DNA of 64,000 nt, taken from assembly GCA_049519635.1 (NCBI GenBank), contig JBEKQO010000008.1:1-64000 (forward strand), in the 5' to 3' direction. The DNA comes from Bog-366 sp049519635. GTDB lineage: Bacteria; Acidobacteriota; Terriglobia; UBA7540. The notes under the pieces are model-generated. The model did no database searches and had not been told where the DNA came from. It saw only the letters and a list, made by a program, of their open reading frames with translations. Position 1 is the stretch's first letter. Every line of letters begins with the position of its first letter. Position numbers and translations under genes: made by a program. This document shows positions 7,975-16,563 of this stretch, piece after piece.

Positions 7975-10521
7975 TCACCGCTGCCAGAGGACGGCATCGA
8001 CTTCCAGGGGCACGGCAACGCCGTCGTAGTGCGGTATGATGCGCGCCGTATAGTCCTTGGCGGAGCGGGTCGCCGGGACTGAGGCGCGATAGATCCGCCC
8101 ATGCGGCTCGCCGGAAGGTGGTTCAACACGCATCATCTCCTGCCGGACCGGACCGCTGCCATCGATCTCCATAGCACACAATTCGACTCGCACGGTGTTC
8201 GGATCGAGGTCATGGAGAAACACTTCTGCCTCAAAATTGTGCTGGGTCGCATCGGTCTGTACCTTCACGTCGCCAAAGCGCAGCGTGGCCCATTTCTCTT
8301 TCAGAGTATGTTCCCAATTGACGATGTTTCTGCCCCCCGCGCCTTTATCGGCAGCGCGTTTGCGGTAGGCGGCCGCAGCCGGAAGGTAGTGTTGCTCGGT
8401 GTATTCGCGCACCGCCCGGTCGGCGGAAAAGCGCGGTGTCAAACTCGCCATGCTTTTGCGCATCCGCGCCACCCATGCCGTGGGGATGCCCTGCCCGTCG
8501 CGGGCATAAAACTCAGGAACCACTTCCCGCTCCAGCAGGTCGTAGAGCGCCTCCGCTTCGACAGCGTCCCAAGCCGGATCGTCGCCATGCTCCCGACCGT
8601 CCCCCAACGCCCAACCCACTTCCGGCGTGTAGGCTTCCGCCCACCAGCCGTCCAATTCCGAAAGGTTGAGGCCTCCATTGACCAGCACCTTCATGCCGCT
8701 CGTCCCGCTCGCTTCCCAAGGCCGCCGCGGCGTGTTGATCCAGACGTCCACGCCTTGCACCAAGTGCTCGGTCAAGAGCATGTCGTAATCGCTCACGAAG
8801 ATGATGTGGGGCCGGGTGGCGGGCTGGCGGATGAAATTTATCCATTCATGGATCATGGCCTGCCCTGCCTGGTCCGCAGGATGCGCCTTGCCGGCGATGA
8901 TGAGTTGCACGGGGCGCTCAGGATTAGCCAAAATGCGCAACAAGCGCGCCGGATCGTGCAGCAGCAGGTTCGGCCTCTTGTAGGTCGCAAAGCGCCGGGC
9001 AAAGCCCAGCGTTAGGGCGTTGGGATCAAAGAGATGCTTGGCGGCTTCGACCCCCTCGGGCGGCGCGCCGGCTAATGACAATTCCAATGACAATCGTTCG
9101 CGAGCATACTCCACCAGAGACTTGCTGGCGGCGGTCCGAAATTGCCAGAGCCTGGCGTCAGTGACGCAATGCATATCCTGCTCCAGTGTGTCCGTCGTGC
9201 CCAGCCAACGGCCTTTTCCACAGCATTCCGTCCAAAGATCGTCGGCAGCGGCCGAGTCCCAGGTAGGCACGTGGACTCCGTTGGTGATGTGCCCAATGGG
9301 GACATCCTCCTCTGGCCAACGCGGAAACAGCGGCAGGAAGAGGCGCCGGCTGACCTTCCCGTGCAAGCGGCTTACACCATTCACCGCGCCGCTCCCGTGG
9401 ATGGCCAGATACGCCATGTTGAAAGGCTCCGACGAGTCGTCCGGGTTCAGGCGTCCCAGGGCCAGCAAATCATGGATGGGAATGCCGAGCATCTTTTCCG
9501 CATACTTCCCAGCATACTGCTCGATGAGGGTTGGGGCGAAACGGTCAAAACCGGCGGCCACTGCCGTGTGGGTGGTGAAGAGATTTCCCGCTCGAGTGGC
9601 GGCCAATGCCGCTTCGAAGGGCTGCCCTGTCTCCTCCATGAAGTTGCGGGCGCGCTCCAGTACGGCAAAGGCCGCGTGCCCTTCATTCAGGTGGCAGACC
9701 TCCGGTTGTAACCCCAGCGTGCGGAGCAGCCGCCATCCGCCAACTCCGAGGAGCAGTTCCTGCTTTAGGCGCAACTCCGGCCCGCCCCCGTACAGTTCGC
9801 TAGTGATACCTCGATGGACCGGAAAGTTCGCCGCGTCATTGCTGTCGAGAAGGTAAAGCTTTACCCTGCCGACCTGGACCTGCCAGGCGCGCAGCCACAC
9901 CGAGAATCCCGGCAACGCAATCTCCAACCGTAACCACTCCCCGTTGGGTTGGCGCAACGGCGCGATCGGCAACTGTCCGGGATCGTTATACGGATAGAGG
10001 GCCTGTTGTGCTCCGTCCTTGTCGATCTCCTGGCGAAAATAGCCCTGCTGGTAGAGCAGTCCCACGCCCACCACCGGCACACCCAGATCGCTGGCGGCTT
10101 TGAGTTGATCACCGGCCACATTACCCAGCCCGCCCGAGTAGATGGGCAAAGCCTCGCTCAGCATGAATTCCATGCTGAAATACGCGGCGCAGGTCAGCGA
10201 ACTCTGCGCATGATGGTGTTGAAACCACGCGGGCGCTTGCAGGGCTTTCCGCCGGGTCTCAACCAAGCCATCCACGCTTTTCCGAAAAACGGGGTCAGCC
10301 AACACGCGCTCAATCTGGTCGCGCGCGACCGTTTGCAGGACCACCCAGGGGTTATGCGTGATCTCCCACAGTTTGGGATCGAGCTGCCGCCACACTTCGT
10401 CGGTGGCATGATTCCACGACCAGCGCATATTCAAGGCAAGCTCCGCCAGGGAGTCGAATCCCTCGATTTCCGTGGGTAGAAGGTTGTAGATCGGGTGGCT
10501 CACACGGGTATGTTCGCTCAT
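7975..10521 (-). CDS. glgP: Alpha-glucan phosphorylase (GT35, DUF3417-containing short type)
   Basis: An 848-residue cytoplasmic enzyme that splits alpha-1,4-glucans with phosphate to give glucose 1-phosphate. The start at 10521 is chosen because AAGGAGAATC precedes the ATG. The longer reading adds an arginine-rich tail with no family match. The N-terminus (SLAELALNMRWSWNH) is typical of the DUF3417 domain in the actinobacterial/Thermus-like type. The middle has GGLGNVAGDQLKAASDLG, and the pyridoxal-phosphate lysine is at about Lys611 in GTSGMKVLVNGG. The C-terminal DGWWAEAY stretch is also typical. No other glycogen genes are nearby, so its regulation and partners are not evident. Confidence 0.95.
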   Translation of the reverse strand: MSEHTRVSHPIYNLLPTEIEGFDSLAELALNMRWSWNHATDEVWRQLDPKLWEITHNPWVVLQTVARDQIERVLADPVFRKSVDGLVETRRKALQAPAWFQHHHAQSSLTCAAYFSMEFMLSEALPIYSGGLGNVAGDQLKAASDLGVPVVGVGLLYQQGYFRQEIDKDGAQQALYPYNDPGQLPIAPLRQPNGEWLRLEIALPGFSVWLRAWQVQVGRVKLYLLDSNDAANFPVHRGITSELYGGGPELRLKQELLLGVGGWRLLRTLGLQPEVCHLNEGHAAFAVLERARNFMEETGQPFEAALAATRAGNLFTTHTAVAAGFDRFAPTLIEQYAGKYAEKMLGIPIHDLLALGRLNPDDSSEPFNMAYLAIHGSGAVNGVSRLHGKVSRRLFLPLFPRWPEEDVPIGHITNGVHVPTWDSAAADDLWTECCGKGRWLGTTDTLEQDMHCVTDARLWQFRTAASKSLVEYARERLSLELSLAGAPPEGVEAAKHLFDPNALTLGFARRFATYKRPNLLLHDPARLLRILANPERPVQLIIAGKAHPADQAGQAMIHEWINFIRQPATRPHIIFVSDYDMLLTEHLVQGVDVWINTPRRPWEASGTSGMKVLVNGGLNLSELDGWWAEAYTPEVGWALGDGREHGDDPAWDAVEAEALYDLLEREVVPEFYARDGQGIPTAWVARMRKSMASLTPRFSADRAVREYTEQHYLPAAAAYRKRAADKGAGGRNIVNWEHTLKEKWATLRFGDVKVQTDATQHNFEAEVFLHDLDPNTVRVELCAMEIDGSGPVRQEMMRVEPPSGEPHGRIYRASVPATRSAKDYTARIIPHYDGVAVPLEVDAVLWQR

Positions 10522-10669
10522 GATTCTCCTTTGGTTTCGGCGCCGCCGCCAGAGTATCGCTGACGATCGTCCGCGCTTCCTTCGGAATGCGGCGCGAAAG
10601 ATTATCTTCGCGGAAGCCTTCCGCATGCCGGCCCGCATTTCTCGCTTCGATGTTGGAACTGCGGCGCTT

Positions 10670-10821
10670 CACGGGCTGCGGAAAAATTTGCCCGTGCTGT
10701 CATCCTGAGCCCATTCTCTGTCATTCTGACCGCAGCGAAGAATCTCGCTCTGACAAGGGTAGCGCGACCTGTCCTTTAGGTCGGCGGCTTTTCCTTGTCC
10801 ATCCGGGACGAGCCGCGGACC
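10670..10821. repeat. R2-family fragment with a GCGGACCT-type inverted repeat
   Basis: It starts CGGGCTGCGGAAAAATT, continues with CTGTCATCCTGAGC and CAGCGAAGAATCTCGC, then TAGCGCGACCTGTCC...GCCGCGGACCTA. The second part matches the interior of the R2 copy at 62566-62886. It lies upstream of the phosphorylase gene, reading away from it. Confidence 0.65.
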
Positions 10822-11036
10822 TAACCCGGATTTCTCACCACGACTCTGGAAGGGCGGGGCTTTAGCCCCGCCGTTGCAAGGCCGTCCTGATTATTTCCAA
10901 GTCCCGCACCCCGCGCAGCTTTCAGCCGCAAGCTGCGCGGGGTGCGGGAGGAATAGAGGGGGGGAGCCGCGATTTCGGCGGGGCTGAAGCCCCGCCCTTC
11001 CATGCATCGTCCAAACCTGGTGAGAAGTCCCGGCTA
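10822..11036. repeat. R3-family palindromic element, complete copy
   Basis: About 215 bp. The left end is ACCCGGATTTCTCACCA followed by GGAAGGGCGGGGCTTTAGCC. The right end mirrors this (GGCGGGGCTGAAGCCCCGCC, then TGGTGAGAAGTCCCGG). The centre carries GCACCCCGCGCAGC...GCTGCGCGGGGTGC. A close copy of the same size is at 17634-17858. Confidence 0.8.
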
Positions 11037-11070
11037 AAAGCAGGTCCACGCTACCCCTTCTTGTCAGTAG

Positions 11071-11249
11071 CACCCCGGCGCTCGGCGCGCCACCCCTCCT
11101 CATCGGAGGAGGGAAGTTCCTTCATAACTCCCCTCCTGGTTCAGGAGGGGTGGCGCCCCTGGCGACGGGGTGGTTGTCCGCGGTGACGCGCTTTTCCGCA
11201 GCCTGTTTAGCCCCGCCCTTCCAGAACCGTGGTGAGAAATGCGGACTAG
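11071..11249. repeat. Composite repeat: R1 core, R2 right end, R3 right end
   Basis: CACCCCGGCGCTCGGCGCGCC opens the R1 core with two stem-loops (CCCTCCTCATCGGAGGAGGG and CCCCTCCTGGTTCAGGAGGGG), closed by GACGGGGTGGTT. Then come CTTTTCCGCAGCCTG (R2 end) and CCCGCCCTTCC...TGGTGAGAAATGCGGACTAG (R3 end). The order is identical to 1-187. From 11250 to the next gene nothing was recognised. Confidence 0.75.
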
Positions 11250-11422
11250 GCGTGGCACCACCCCCACGGTAGGCAAGCGCATCCTCATCCACGACCCAGG
11301 TCGTAAATCCTTTCGCCGGGCGGAGGAGCCCGTCGGCTGGATTCGATTGTAGATACTCACGAAGCCCTGAGAGTGGCCGCCACCACAAGCATCTTAATAG
11401 TTACCCATCCGGTTCGCCAGCC

Positions 11423-11707
11423 TTAAGCGGGTTTGGGCGGGATGTCCTCAGTCTTGCCCTGATCCTCATGGGTGTGTACTGGCCTTCCGGGGTGGTCTTC
11501 GGCTTCCTCGACACCTTCCGCGATCCCGGCCTCGAAGGCCTGATCCGTGTCAGCGAGTTCTTCCACGCTCTCCTCAGCCGCGTCCGCTTCCTGTGAGAGT
11601 CCTTGCGTATCACCTGATTGCCCGGCGCTGTCCGGGCCCACCTGTCCCGGATCGCTTCCGAGTTCATCGAGTTGCGCTTCGTTGTCCTGCGAGCGACGTT
11701 TCGCCAT
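11423..11707 (-). CDS. Small acidic protein of unknown function
   Basis: A 94-residue protein, very rich in Glu, Asp and Gln and without hydrophobic stretches, so it is soluble and probably disordered. It begins MAKRRSQDNEAQ and ends in a Lys/Pro tail. The start at 11707 is preferred over one four codons earlier because GGAGG lies 5 bp upstream. The good ribosome site and the codon pattern support a real gene. I do not recognise the family. It sits alone among repeats, upstream of (and on the same strand as) nothing obvious. Confidence 0.55.
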   Translation of the reverse strand: MAKRRSQDNEAQLDELGSDPGQVGPDSAGQSGDTQGLSQEADAAEESVEELADTDQAFEAGIAEGVEEAEDHPGRPVHTHEDQGKTEDIPPKPA

Positions 11708-11892
11708 GAAAACCTCCATATGATGCCCGGCATTGAGGGCCAGATTTTGTCCACGGACCAGGGCAGCCTTCTTCTCCCCTTCGCGATGAGACTTCCTGGT
11801 CGCAACGGTGACGGTTCAGAATACCTGTTGTGAGCGCCTCATGCTCTCCGAGGGAACAAGTTATCCGTCAGATCCATGCTATGCCCTACCCG

Positions 11893-12215
11893 CATTCCTT
11901 ACCACGCTGGACGCCTGTGGGGTGGCCGCCGGAAGGGCGTGGATTTACAGGCTGCGTAAAAGCTCGTTGGCTGGGTCAGTATCAACACCGCCCCCTAATC
12001 GCCTTGCCGGCACCACCCGTGAATTCCTGTTCAGCACCACCCCGGCGCTCGGCGCGCCACCCCTCCTCATCTGAGGAGGGGAGCGTTTTCAACAATTCCC
12101 CTCCTGATTCAGAAGGGGTGGCGCCTTGAGCGCCGGGGTGGTTGTCCGTGGGGGGACGTTTTCCCGCAGCCTGTGAAGCCCGCCCTGCTGAGCCCGTGTT
12201 GAGGAGTGCGCGCCA
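11893..12215. repeat. Complete nested composite repeat R3[R2[R1]]
   Basis: Reading left to right: a degenerate R3 left end (CCTTACCACGCTGG, GGAAGGGCGTGG), R2 left end (CAGGCTGCGTAAAAGCTC near 11950), R1 core (12035-12143, with CCCTCCTCATCTGAGGAGGGG and the half CCCCTCCTGATTCAGAAGGGG), R2 right end (GTTTTCCCGCAGCCTG near 12158), and a degenerate R3 right end (GCCCGCCCTGCTGAGCCCGTG). It ends 14 bp before the stop codon of the PRC-barrel gene. This is the only locus where all six boundaries are visible. Confidence 0.7.
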
Positions 12216-12228
12216 GTTCTCATTCCCC

Positions 12229-13017
12229 TCACCCCTTGCTCGCCGTGCGGCCTTGGAGTTCCTTTGTGTCTGGCGCCCAATAAGGCGAGCGGGCGTAATA
12301 ATCGTAAAGCCGGTTCTCATACTCACGGGTGACGGGAACAGAATCGTCCCACTCGGGGCCGTTCTGAATGGTTTCCCGGGTAAGATCGACGTAGACTTTG
12401 GAGGTTGCCCAACTCACACGGTTGATCCACTGAGGCGATACCAGCACCTTTTTTCCAGGCCACCAGTTCCGCGTATCCACCTGGAGGTATCGAATGGCCC
12501 AGGATTCATCATCCACAATGAAGTCCCGCACGTGGCCAATCTCACCATTGGCCGCCTCGAGGTGATAACCCGTCACCTCGGCGGTGCTGCGCAGATGTGA
12601 GTCCACCGGCTCGAGTTCCGCCCGGGCTTGCAAGGCTTCCGCTTCCACCACCGCTTCCATTTGCACCGCCATGGCATTCGGGTAATCGGGCGCAGCCCAA
12701 TAGGTAGGGTAACCGTAATACCCCAGATACGCGGCCTCGTGCTGCCGCGAGACGGGTTTGTGGGTATCGATGGGGGGGCTGTCCTCCACCTGCTTTTTCG
12801 TCAGCGCCACATCGAGGAGCCTCGATTGCCAATCCGTCTGGCGGAGGGCCAGGGGCGAGACCAGCACCAGCCGGCCCCCTAGCCAATCTCCGGCATTGAC
12901 CACCAGGTAGCGGATGGCCCAGCTCTGATCGTCAAAATAGAACTGATCCACTATTCCCATATCCCCATCCCGGGCCCGGATCGTAAAGCCCTTTAAACGG
13001 GTGACATTTCTCAACAT
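12229..13017 (-). CDS. Protein with two PRC-barrel domains
   Basis: A 262-residue soluble protein. The start at 13017 is supported by AAGGAGGGC just upstream. The N-terminal PRC-barrel spans about residues 1-80 (MLRNVTRLKGFTI, GDMGIVDQFYFDDQSWAIRY, LVLVSP) and the second about residues 135-215 (GYHLEAANGEIGHVRDFIVD, SWAIRYLQVD, KVLVSPQWI). PRC-barrels are small beta-barrels found in photosynthetic reaction centre subunit H and the RNA-processing factor RimM. Tandem stand-alone versions occur widely in soil bacteria with unknown role, often linked to stress. There is no signal peptide. It is the only gene in its transcription unit. Confidence 0.88.
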   Translation of the reverse strand: MLRNVTRLKGFTIRARDGDMGIVDQFYFDDQSWAIRYLVVNAGDWLGGRLVLVSPLALRQTDWQSRLLDVALTKKQVEDSPPIDTHKPVSRQHEAAYLGYYGYPTYWAAPDYPNAMAVQMEAVVEAEALQARAELEPVDSHLRSTAEVTGYHLEAANGEIGHVRDFIVDDESWAIRYLQVDTRNWWPGKKVLVSPQWINRVSWATSKVYVDLTRETIQNGPEWDDSVPVTREYENRLYDYYARSPYWAPDTKELQGRTASKG

Positions 13018-13292
13018 TGTTTTGCCCTCCTTGGCGACGGTGCGATAACCCCTTTCCTCGATTTGCCGAGGTAAGAGCGACACCCTCACGGGCGCCACGG
13101 ATCGGTTCTCCCTCAGCGCCGCCATGATCACATTAAGCAGACAAAGGCCGCCTGGCTGTTCAATATTGAACAGCATCCGTAGGGGGCCCCAGGCCGTGCT
13201 CCAGCCGATGCGCGAGGTGGGCAAAGTTACGCGAATTCCCCAGGGGTAGCGCAGTGCCCGCTCTCCGGCGCTGCGGCTTTCCCAGCGGCGCC

Positions 13293-13501
13293 GTGGAAAA
13301 GCCGCAAGGCTGGAAAACGAGCCTTGCGCTACATTTTACCCATGGCGCGGGCTTATTACCGGCCGCCAAGAGATAATCCCTATTTCATTTGCCCGCGCTC
13401 GAAACACGATGTTGTGTAAAAATCGTGGTCGGGCCGCCCAAATCACATCGCGGTGGAAAAGCTGCAAGATTGAAGCGCGAGCCATACGCCACATTTTCTC
13501 A
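13293..13501. repeat. Degenerate direct repeat with 160-bp period
   Basis: About 49 bp starting GTGGAAAAGCCGCAAG (13293-13341) recurs in degenerate form from GTGGAAAAGCTGCAAG (13453-13501), exactly 160 bp later. Both copies end in ACATTTT. Weaker similarity continues past each copy (GGCTTATTACCGGCC against CCGTTACTTCTGGCC), so this may be an old tandem duplication. No gene was found between 13018 and 14282. Confidence 0.4.
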
Positions 13502-13787
13502 AGAAAAGTGCCGTTGCGCCGTTACTTCTGGCCGTGGGCGTCAAATTGCCAGCCTAATAGTTGGAGGACTATATCTAAGTGAAATCGCGCTGCCATCGGT
13601 ACGAGGATCGCCGCCCCTTCCGGACGGCAAAGCGGAAACGGGTAGGTCTGCAACCCCCGGCCTATTGCCTGGGCTGCGTAGGAACGCCCCGACAGGGCTT
13701 AATTACGGGTGCGGCGGATTGCCAATTTGTCCATGAAAGTCAGAATGGGAGCCCCGCACACAAGAAAGTATCAAAATGAAGGTCGAT

Positions 13788-14030
13788 TCCGATTACTTAT
13801 TGAAAACAAAGGGCGATTAAAGTGACATAATGTCCGATGCCGATGAGTCATTGAAAATAAATAACTTAGCTATAAGGCCGATGAGTTGGTGAAACTAAAA
13901 GAGATATCGAGATTAACGGGCGCAAAACGCAAGAAAAAGGGCTCAAATCCCCGCTTGGCCGATAACTTATAGAAAACACATAACTTGTATCATATGATAT
14001 CCGCATATGCCGATATGTTGATGAAAGGGA
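13788..14030. repeat. AT-rich stretch with five degenerate GCCGAT...GAAAA units
   Basis: Five units of about 23 bp share the pattern GCCGATnAnTTnnTGAAAA: at 13788 (TCCGATTACTTATTGAAAAC), 13838 (TGCCGATGAGTCATTGAAAA), 13876 (GGCCGATGAGTTGGTGAAAC), 13957 (GGCCGATAACTTATAGAAAA) and 14008 (TGCCGATATGTTGATGAAAG). Start-to-start distances are 50, 38, 81 and 51 bp. All point the same way, toward gmhA. The stretch is clearly richer in A and T than the flanks and holds no ORF. Confidence 0.55.
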
Positions 14031-14282
14031 AAGACTTACAATCGTGGCAAGCGCCGGCCTCTAGGTCGGTAGACATTGAACCAAAGTTCGGCGCATCACC
14101 ACCACGTGCGCAGGGGCAGGGAAATCAAGGAACCGCGCCCCAATGGAAGTGGTGAAGGCGGAGTGACGTCGCGGCCCTCCCAGCCGCTGTGTTACCATTA
14201 ATTTTCAACGCCGCCTTGGTGGAGTGCGAACCCATCCTGCCCCGATTGAAGATTGCGGGTTTCATTCCTGCGAGGTTCTAAA

Positions 14283-14873
14283 ATGAGTCCCGATTTCGAC
14301 GCCTTAATCGCTGCCTCGATCCAAGAAAGTATTAACGTCAAACAGGCGCTGCTTGCCGACAAACATCTATGCGGCCAAATTGCTGACGTCGTCAAGGAGT
14401 TCGTCTCGGCGTTGAGCCATGGGCACAAGATCCTTTTATTTGGCAATGGCGGCAGCGCTGCCGACGCGCAACACATTGCCGCCGAGTTCGTGGGAAGGTT
14501 TCAGATGGAGCGCACCCCGCTGCCCGCGCTCGCCCTGACCGTGAACACCTCCGCACTCACGGGAATCGGCAATGATTATGCCTACGAAAATGTGTTTTCC
14601 CGGCAGATTGAAGCTTTGGGCTCAACCGGCGATGTGGCCGTGGGATTCTCCACGAGCGGAAAGTCACCCAACGTTCTGAAGGCGCTGGCGGTGGCAAAGT
14701 CAAAGGGATTGGTCACTGTGGCGTTAACAGGAAAATTCGGAAGCCAGTTGCAGGAGGTTTCGCGCTACTGCCTTTGCGTGCCCTCGGTCGAGACTCCACG
14801 CATCCAGGAATCCCACATCCTGATCGGCCACATCGTTTCGCAGATTACGGAAATGGAACTCTTCGCCAAGTAA
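14283..14873 (+). CDS. gmhA: Phosphoheptose isomerase (sedoheptulose 7-phosphate isomerase)
   Basis: A 196-residue SIS-domain enzyme, the usual GmhA length. It converts sedoheptulose 7-phosphate to D-glycero-D-manno-heptose 7-phosphate, the first step toward the heptose of LPS core or S-layer glycans. Signature stretches are LLFGNGGSAADAQHIAAEF, NDYAYENVFSRQIEALG and GFSTSGKSPNVLKAL. The start at 14283 was chosen as the first ATG in frame. It converges with the heptose kinase gene on the other strand, only 35 bp from stop to stop, and the two enzymes act in succession. Confidence 0.95.
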   Translation: MSPDFDALIAASIQESINVKQALLADKHLCGQIADVVKEFVSALSHGHKILLFGNGGSAADAQHIAAEFVGRFQMERTPLPALALTVNTSALTGIGNDYAYENVFSRQIEALGSTGDVAVGFSTSGKSPNVLKALAVAKSKGLVTVALTGKFGSQLQEVSRYCLCVPSVETPRIQESHILIGHIVSQITEMELFAK

Positions 14874-14908
14874 TCGCCGGGGCGTCGATGCATGGTGGGA
14901 AATGCGGG

Positions 14909-15892
14909 TTAATCCTTTGCCACTGCCGCCAGGATTTCCTGGGGCGATGCTGTGCCCGTCCCTTTTTTCATGACCGTGATCGAGGCCACGATATTGCCGA
15001 AGCTGGCAGCCTCCACAGGGTCATGCGTGACGGCCATGGTAAGGGCTGTTCCCGCGGCAAAGCTATCGCCGGCACCGCAGATGTCCACGGGTTTTTCCAC
15101 CGGCCGCGCCTTGGCCAAGGTTTCTCTACCTTCTTCAAAAACCAGCGCGCCCTTGGGGCCATGGGTTAGAAAGAGCGCTTTTGCTTTCAACCTTTCGCGC
15201 AGCCGCTTAAAATCCAACGTTCCGAAAAGCTCCTTACAAGCGGCCTCCGCCTCACTCAAGTTCGGTTTTACCATCAAGTTACGGAACAGATGTATGCGCC
15301 GGCGGGAATCCGCCAGAAAGATTTTTCCCGGATACTTTGCGGCCAGCGTGATAAGCGACTCGCGCACTGACGGCGTCACGACCCCGCCGGCCGAGGTTTC
15401 CGCCTGGTCGGCCACCAACACGACGTCAAATTCATCAATGGCAGTGGAAAGGTTCGCCAGGACTCTCAATTCCGCTTCCGAGGGGAGAGGCCGGGTATTG
15501 ATGTAATCTGCTCGCGGCTGGTCCTCGATGCCGGATTGACTGTTTAAAAGCTTTGTGTAGGTGAAGGTTTGCCATTCCCGGACCCCCACCATGAGGCTGG
15601 CGTCGATGCCGCGCTCCGTCAAAGAGCGCTCCAACTCGAAGCCAAATCCATCGTCACCACGCACCCCCAGCACGGCGACCTTGGCCGGCCCCAATGCGGC
15701 GAGATTATTGGCCACGGTTCCGCCGCCGCCGGGAGTAACTTCCGAGGCTACGATTCCCAGACGAGGAATCCCGGTTTCTGCCGAGGGCTCGGAGGTAGAG
15801 GGATCGTAAGTGCACCAGCGGTCCAGGCAGATGTCTCCCACTACCAAGGCCCGCAGTTTTTTGAAGCCGTCGAGGATTTCAGCAATGGTCAT
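14909..15892 (-). CDS. PfkB-family D-glycero-D-manno-heptose 7-phosphate kinase (RfaE domain I-like)
   Basis: A 327-residue ribokinase-family protein. The ATG at 15892 is preferred over an upstream TTG because GGGAG lies 8 bp before it. The N-terminus LRALVVGDICLDRW, the PGGGGTVANNLAALG glycine-rich stretch and the PfkB signature DICGAGDSFAAG are present. It most resembles the kinase half of RfaE/HldE. It lacks the adenylyltransferase half, so that step would need a separate gene not in this window. It should phosphorylate heptose 7-phosphate at carbon 1. The stop codon TAA is formed by the last bases of an R3-like repeat end (14889-14911). It is the last gene of a likely minus-strand operon. 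Confidence 0.85.
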   Translation of the reverse strand: MTIAEILDGFKKLRALVVGDICLDRWCTYDPSTSEPSAETGIPRLGIVASEVTPGGGGTVANNLAALGPAKVAVLGVRGDDGFGFELERSLTERGIDASLMVGVREWQTFTYTKLLNSQSGIEDQPRADYINTRPLPSEAELRVLANLSTAIDEFDVVLVADQAETSAGGVVTPSVRESLITLAAKYPGKIFLADSRRRIHLFRNLMVKPNLSEAEAACKELFGTLDFKRLRERLKAKALFLTHGPKGALVFEEGRETLAKARPVEKPVDICGAGDSFAAGTALTMAVTHDPVEAASFGNIVASITVMKKGTGTASPQEILAAVAKD

Positions 15893-15972
15893 GGTTGCAG
15901 CTCCCAAAGGGTTCAGTACAGAACTTACGAAATATCGTTTGCTAGGGCCCGCGGATATAGCTCGCCCTGAGC

Positions 15973-16470
15973 TTATTGCTTCGCGAAGATTATCGGAGAG
16001 ACTTTTTTCATGTACCCGCCCACCGATGGTCCTGCAACACCCGCCAATCCTGCTGCATTCTCATTTTCATCGGCGGGTACACCTGCCACCACTGCCAATC
16101 CGCTTCTGTCTTCGGTATGCATTTGAATAAAGGGTATGGGGTCTCCCCCCCTCGGAGAGGTACGTTCCACCAAAGTACAGAGCGATGCAGCAAACACTTG
16201 GTTATCCCCGGCGGCGTCACGCAATTTTTGGGTTAACACTTCCGGGCTATCGTTCTGGTCTGTTTCAATAAGATTAACTTTCCCGCTTTCATCGGCCACC
16301 GCAGCGAGAGGATGGACCAACATTTCTTTCTTTAGACGGCTGCGAACTTCTGCCACCAGGGCTTGGTTCAAACGGCGCATGCGCACCATGGGGGGCTTAT
16401 CCGCGATAGACTTTTCCACAAAATCGCGGAGAGATTTGACGAACGCTTTTTGATCAGGAACGTCTGCCAT
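15973..16470 (-). CDS. Conserved-looking cytoplasmic protein of unknown function
   Basis: A 165-residue protein with no signal or membrane segment. The first half is charged and probably helical (FVKSLRDFVEKS, VAEVRSRLKKEM). The second half has glycine/alanine stretches (GLAVVAGVPADENENAAG). I do not recognise a family. GGAGAG lies upstream of the ATG. It sits between the deoxyhypusine-synthase-like gene (93 bp upstream) and the heptose kinase (80 bp downstream) on the same strand, so it may belong to the heptose operon. No function is proposed. Confidence 0.6.
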   Translation of the reverse strand: MADVPDQKAFVKSLRDFVEKSIADKPPMVRMRRLNQALVAEVRSRLKKEMLVHPLAAVADESGKVNLIETDQNDSPEVLTQKLRDAAGDNQVFAASLCTLVERTSPRGGDPIPFIQMHTEDRSGLAVVAGVPADENENAAGLAGVAGPSVGGYMKKVSPIIFAKQ

Positions 16471-16563
16471 TTTCCCGCTCTCCTTCCCTTAACTTCGGAA
16501 TGACCCTCACTTTGTCCCGCCTTCCACTAACCAGATAAAAGCGCCGAGTAGCCAACACCGAGT

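Noticed and set aside
13788..14030. CRISPR array
   Set aside because: Units are degenerate, unevenly spaced and lack constant repeat length; no cas genes are in the window.
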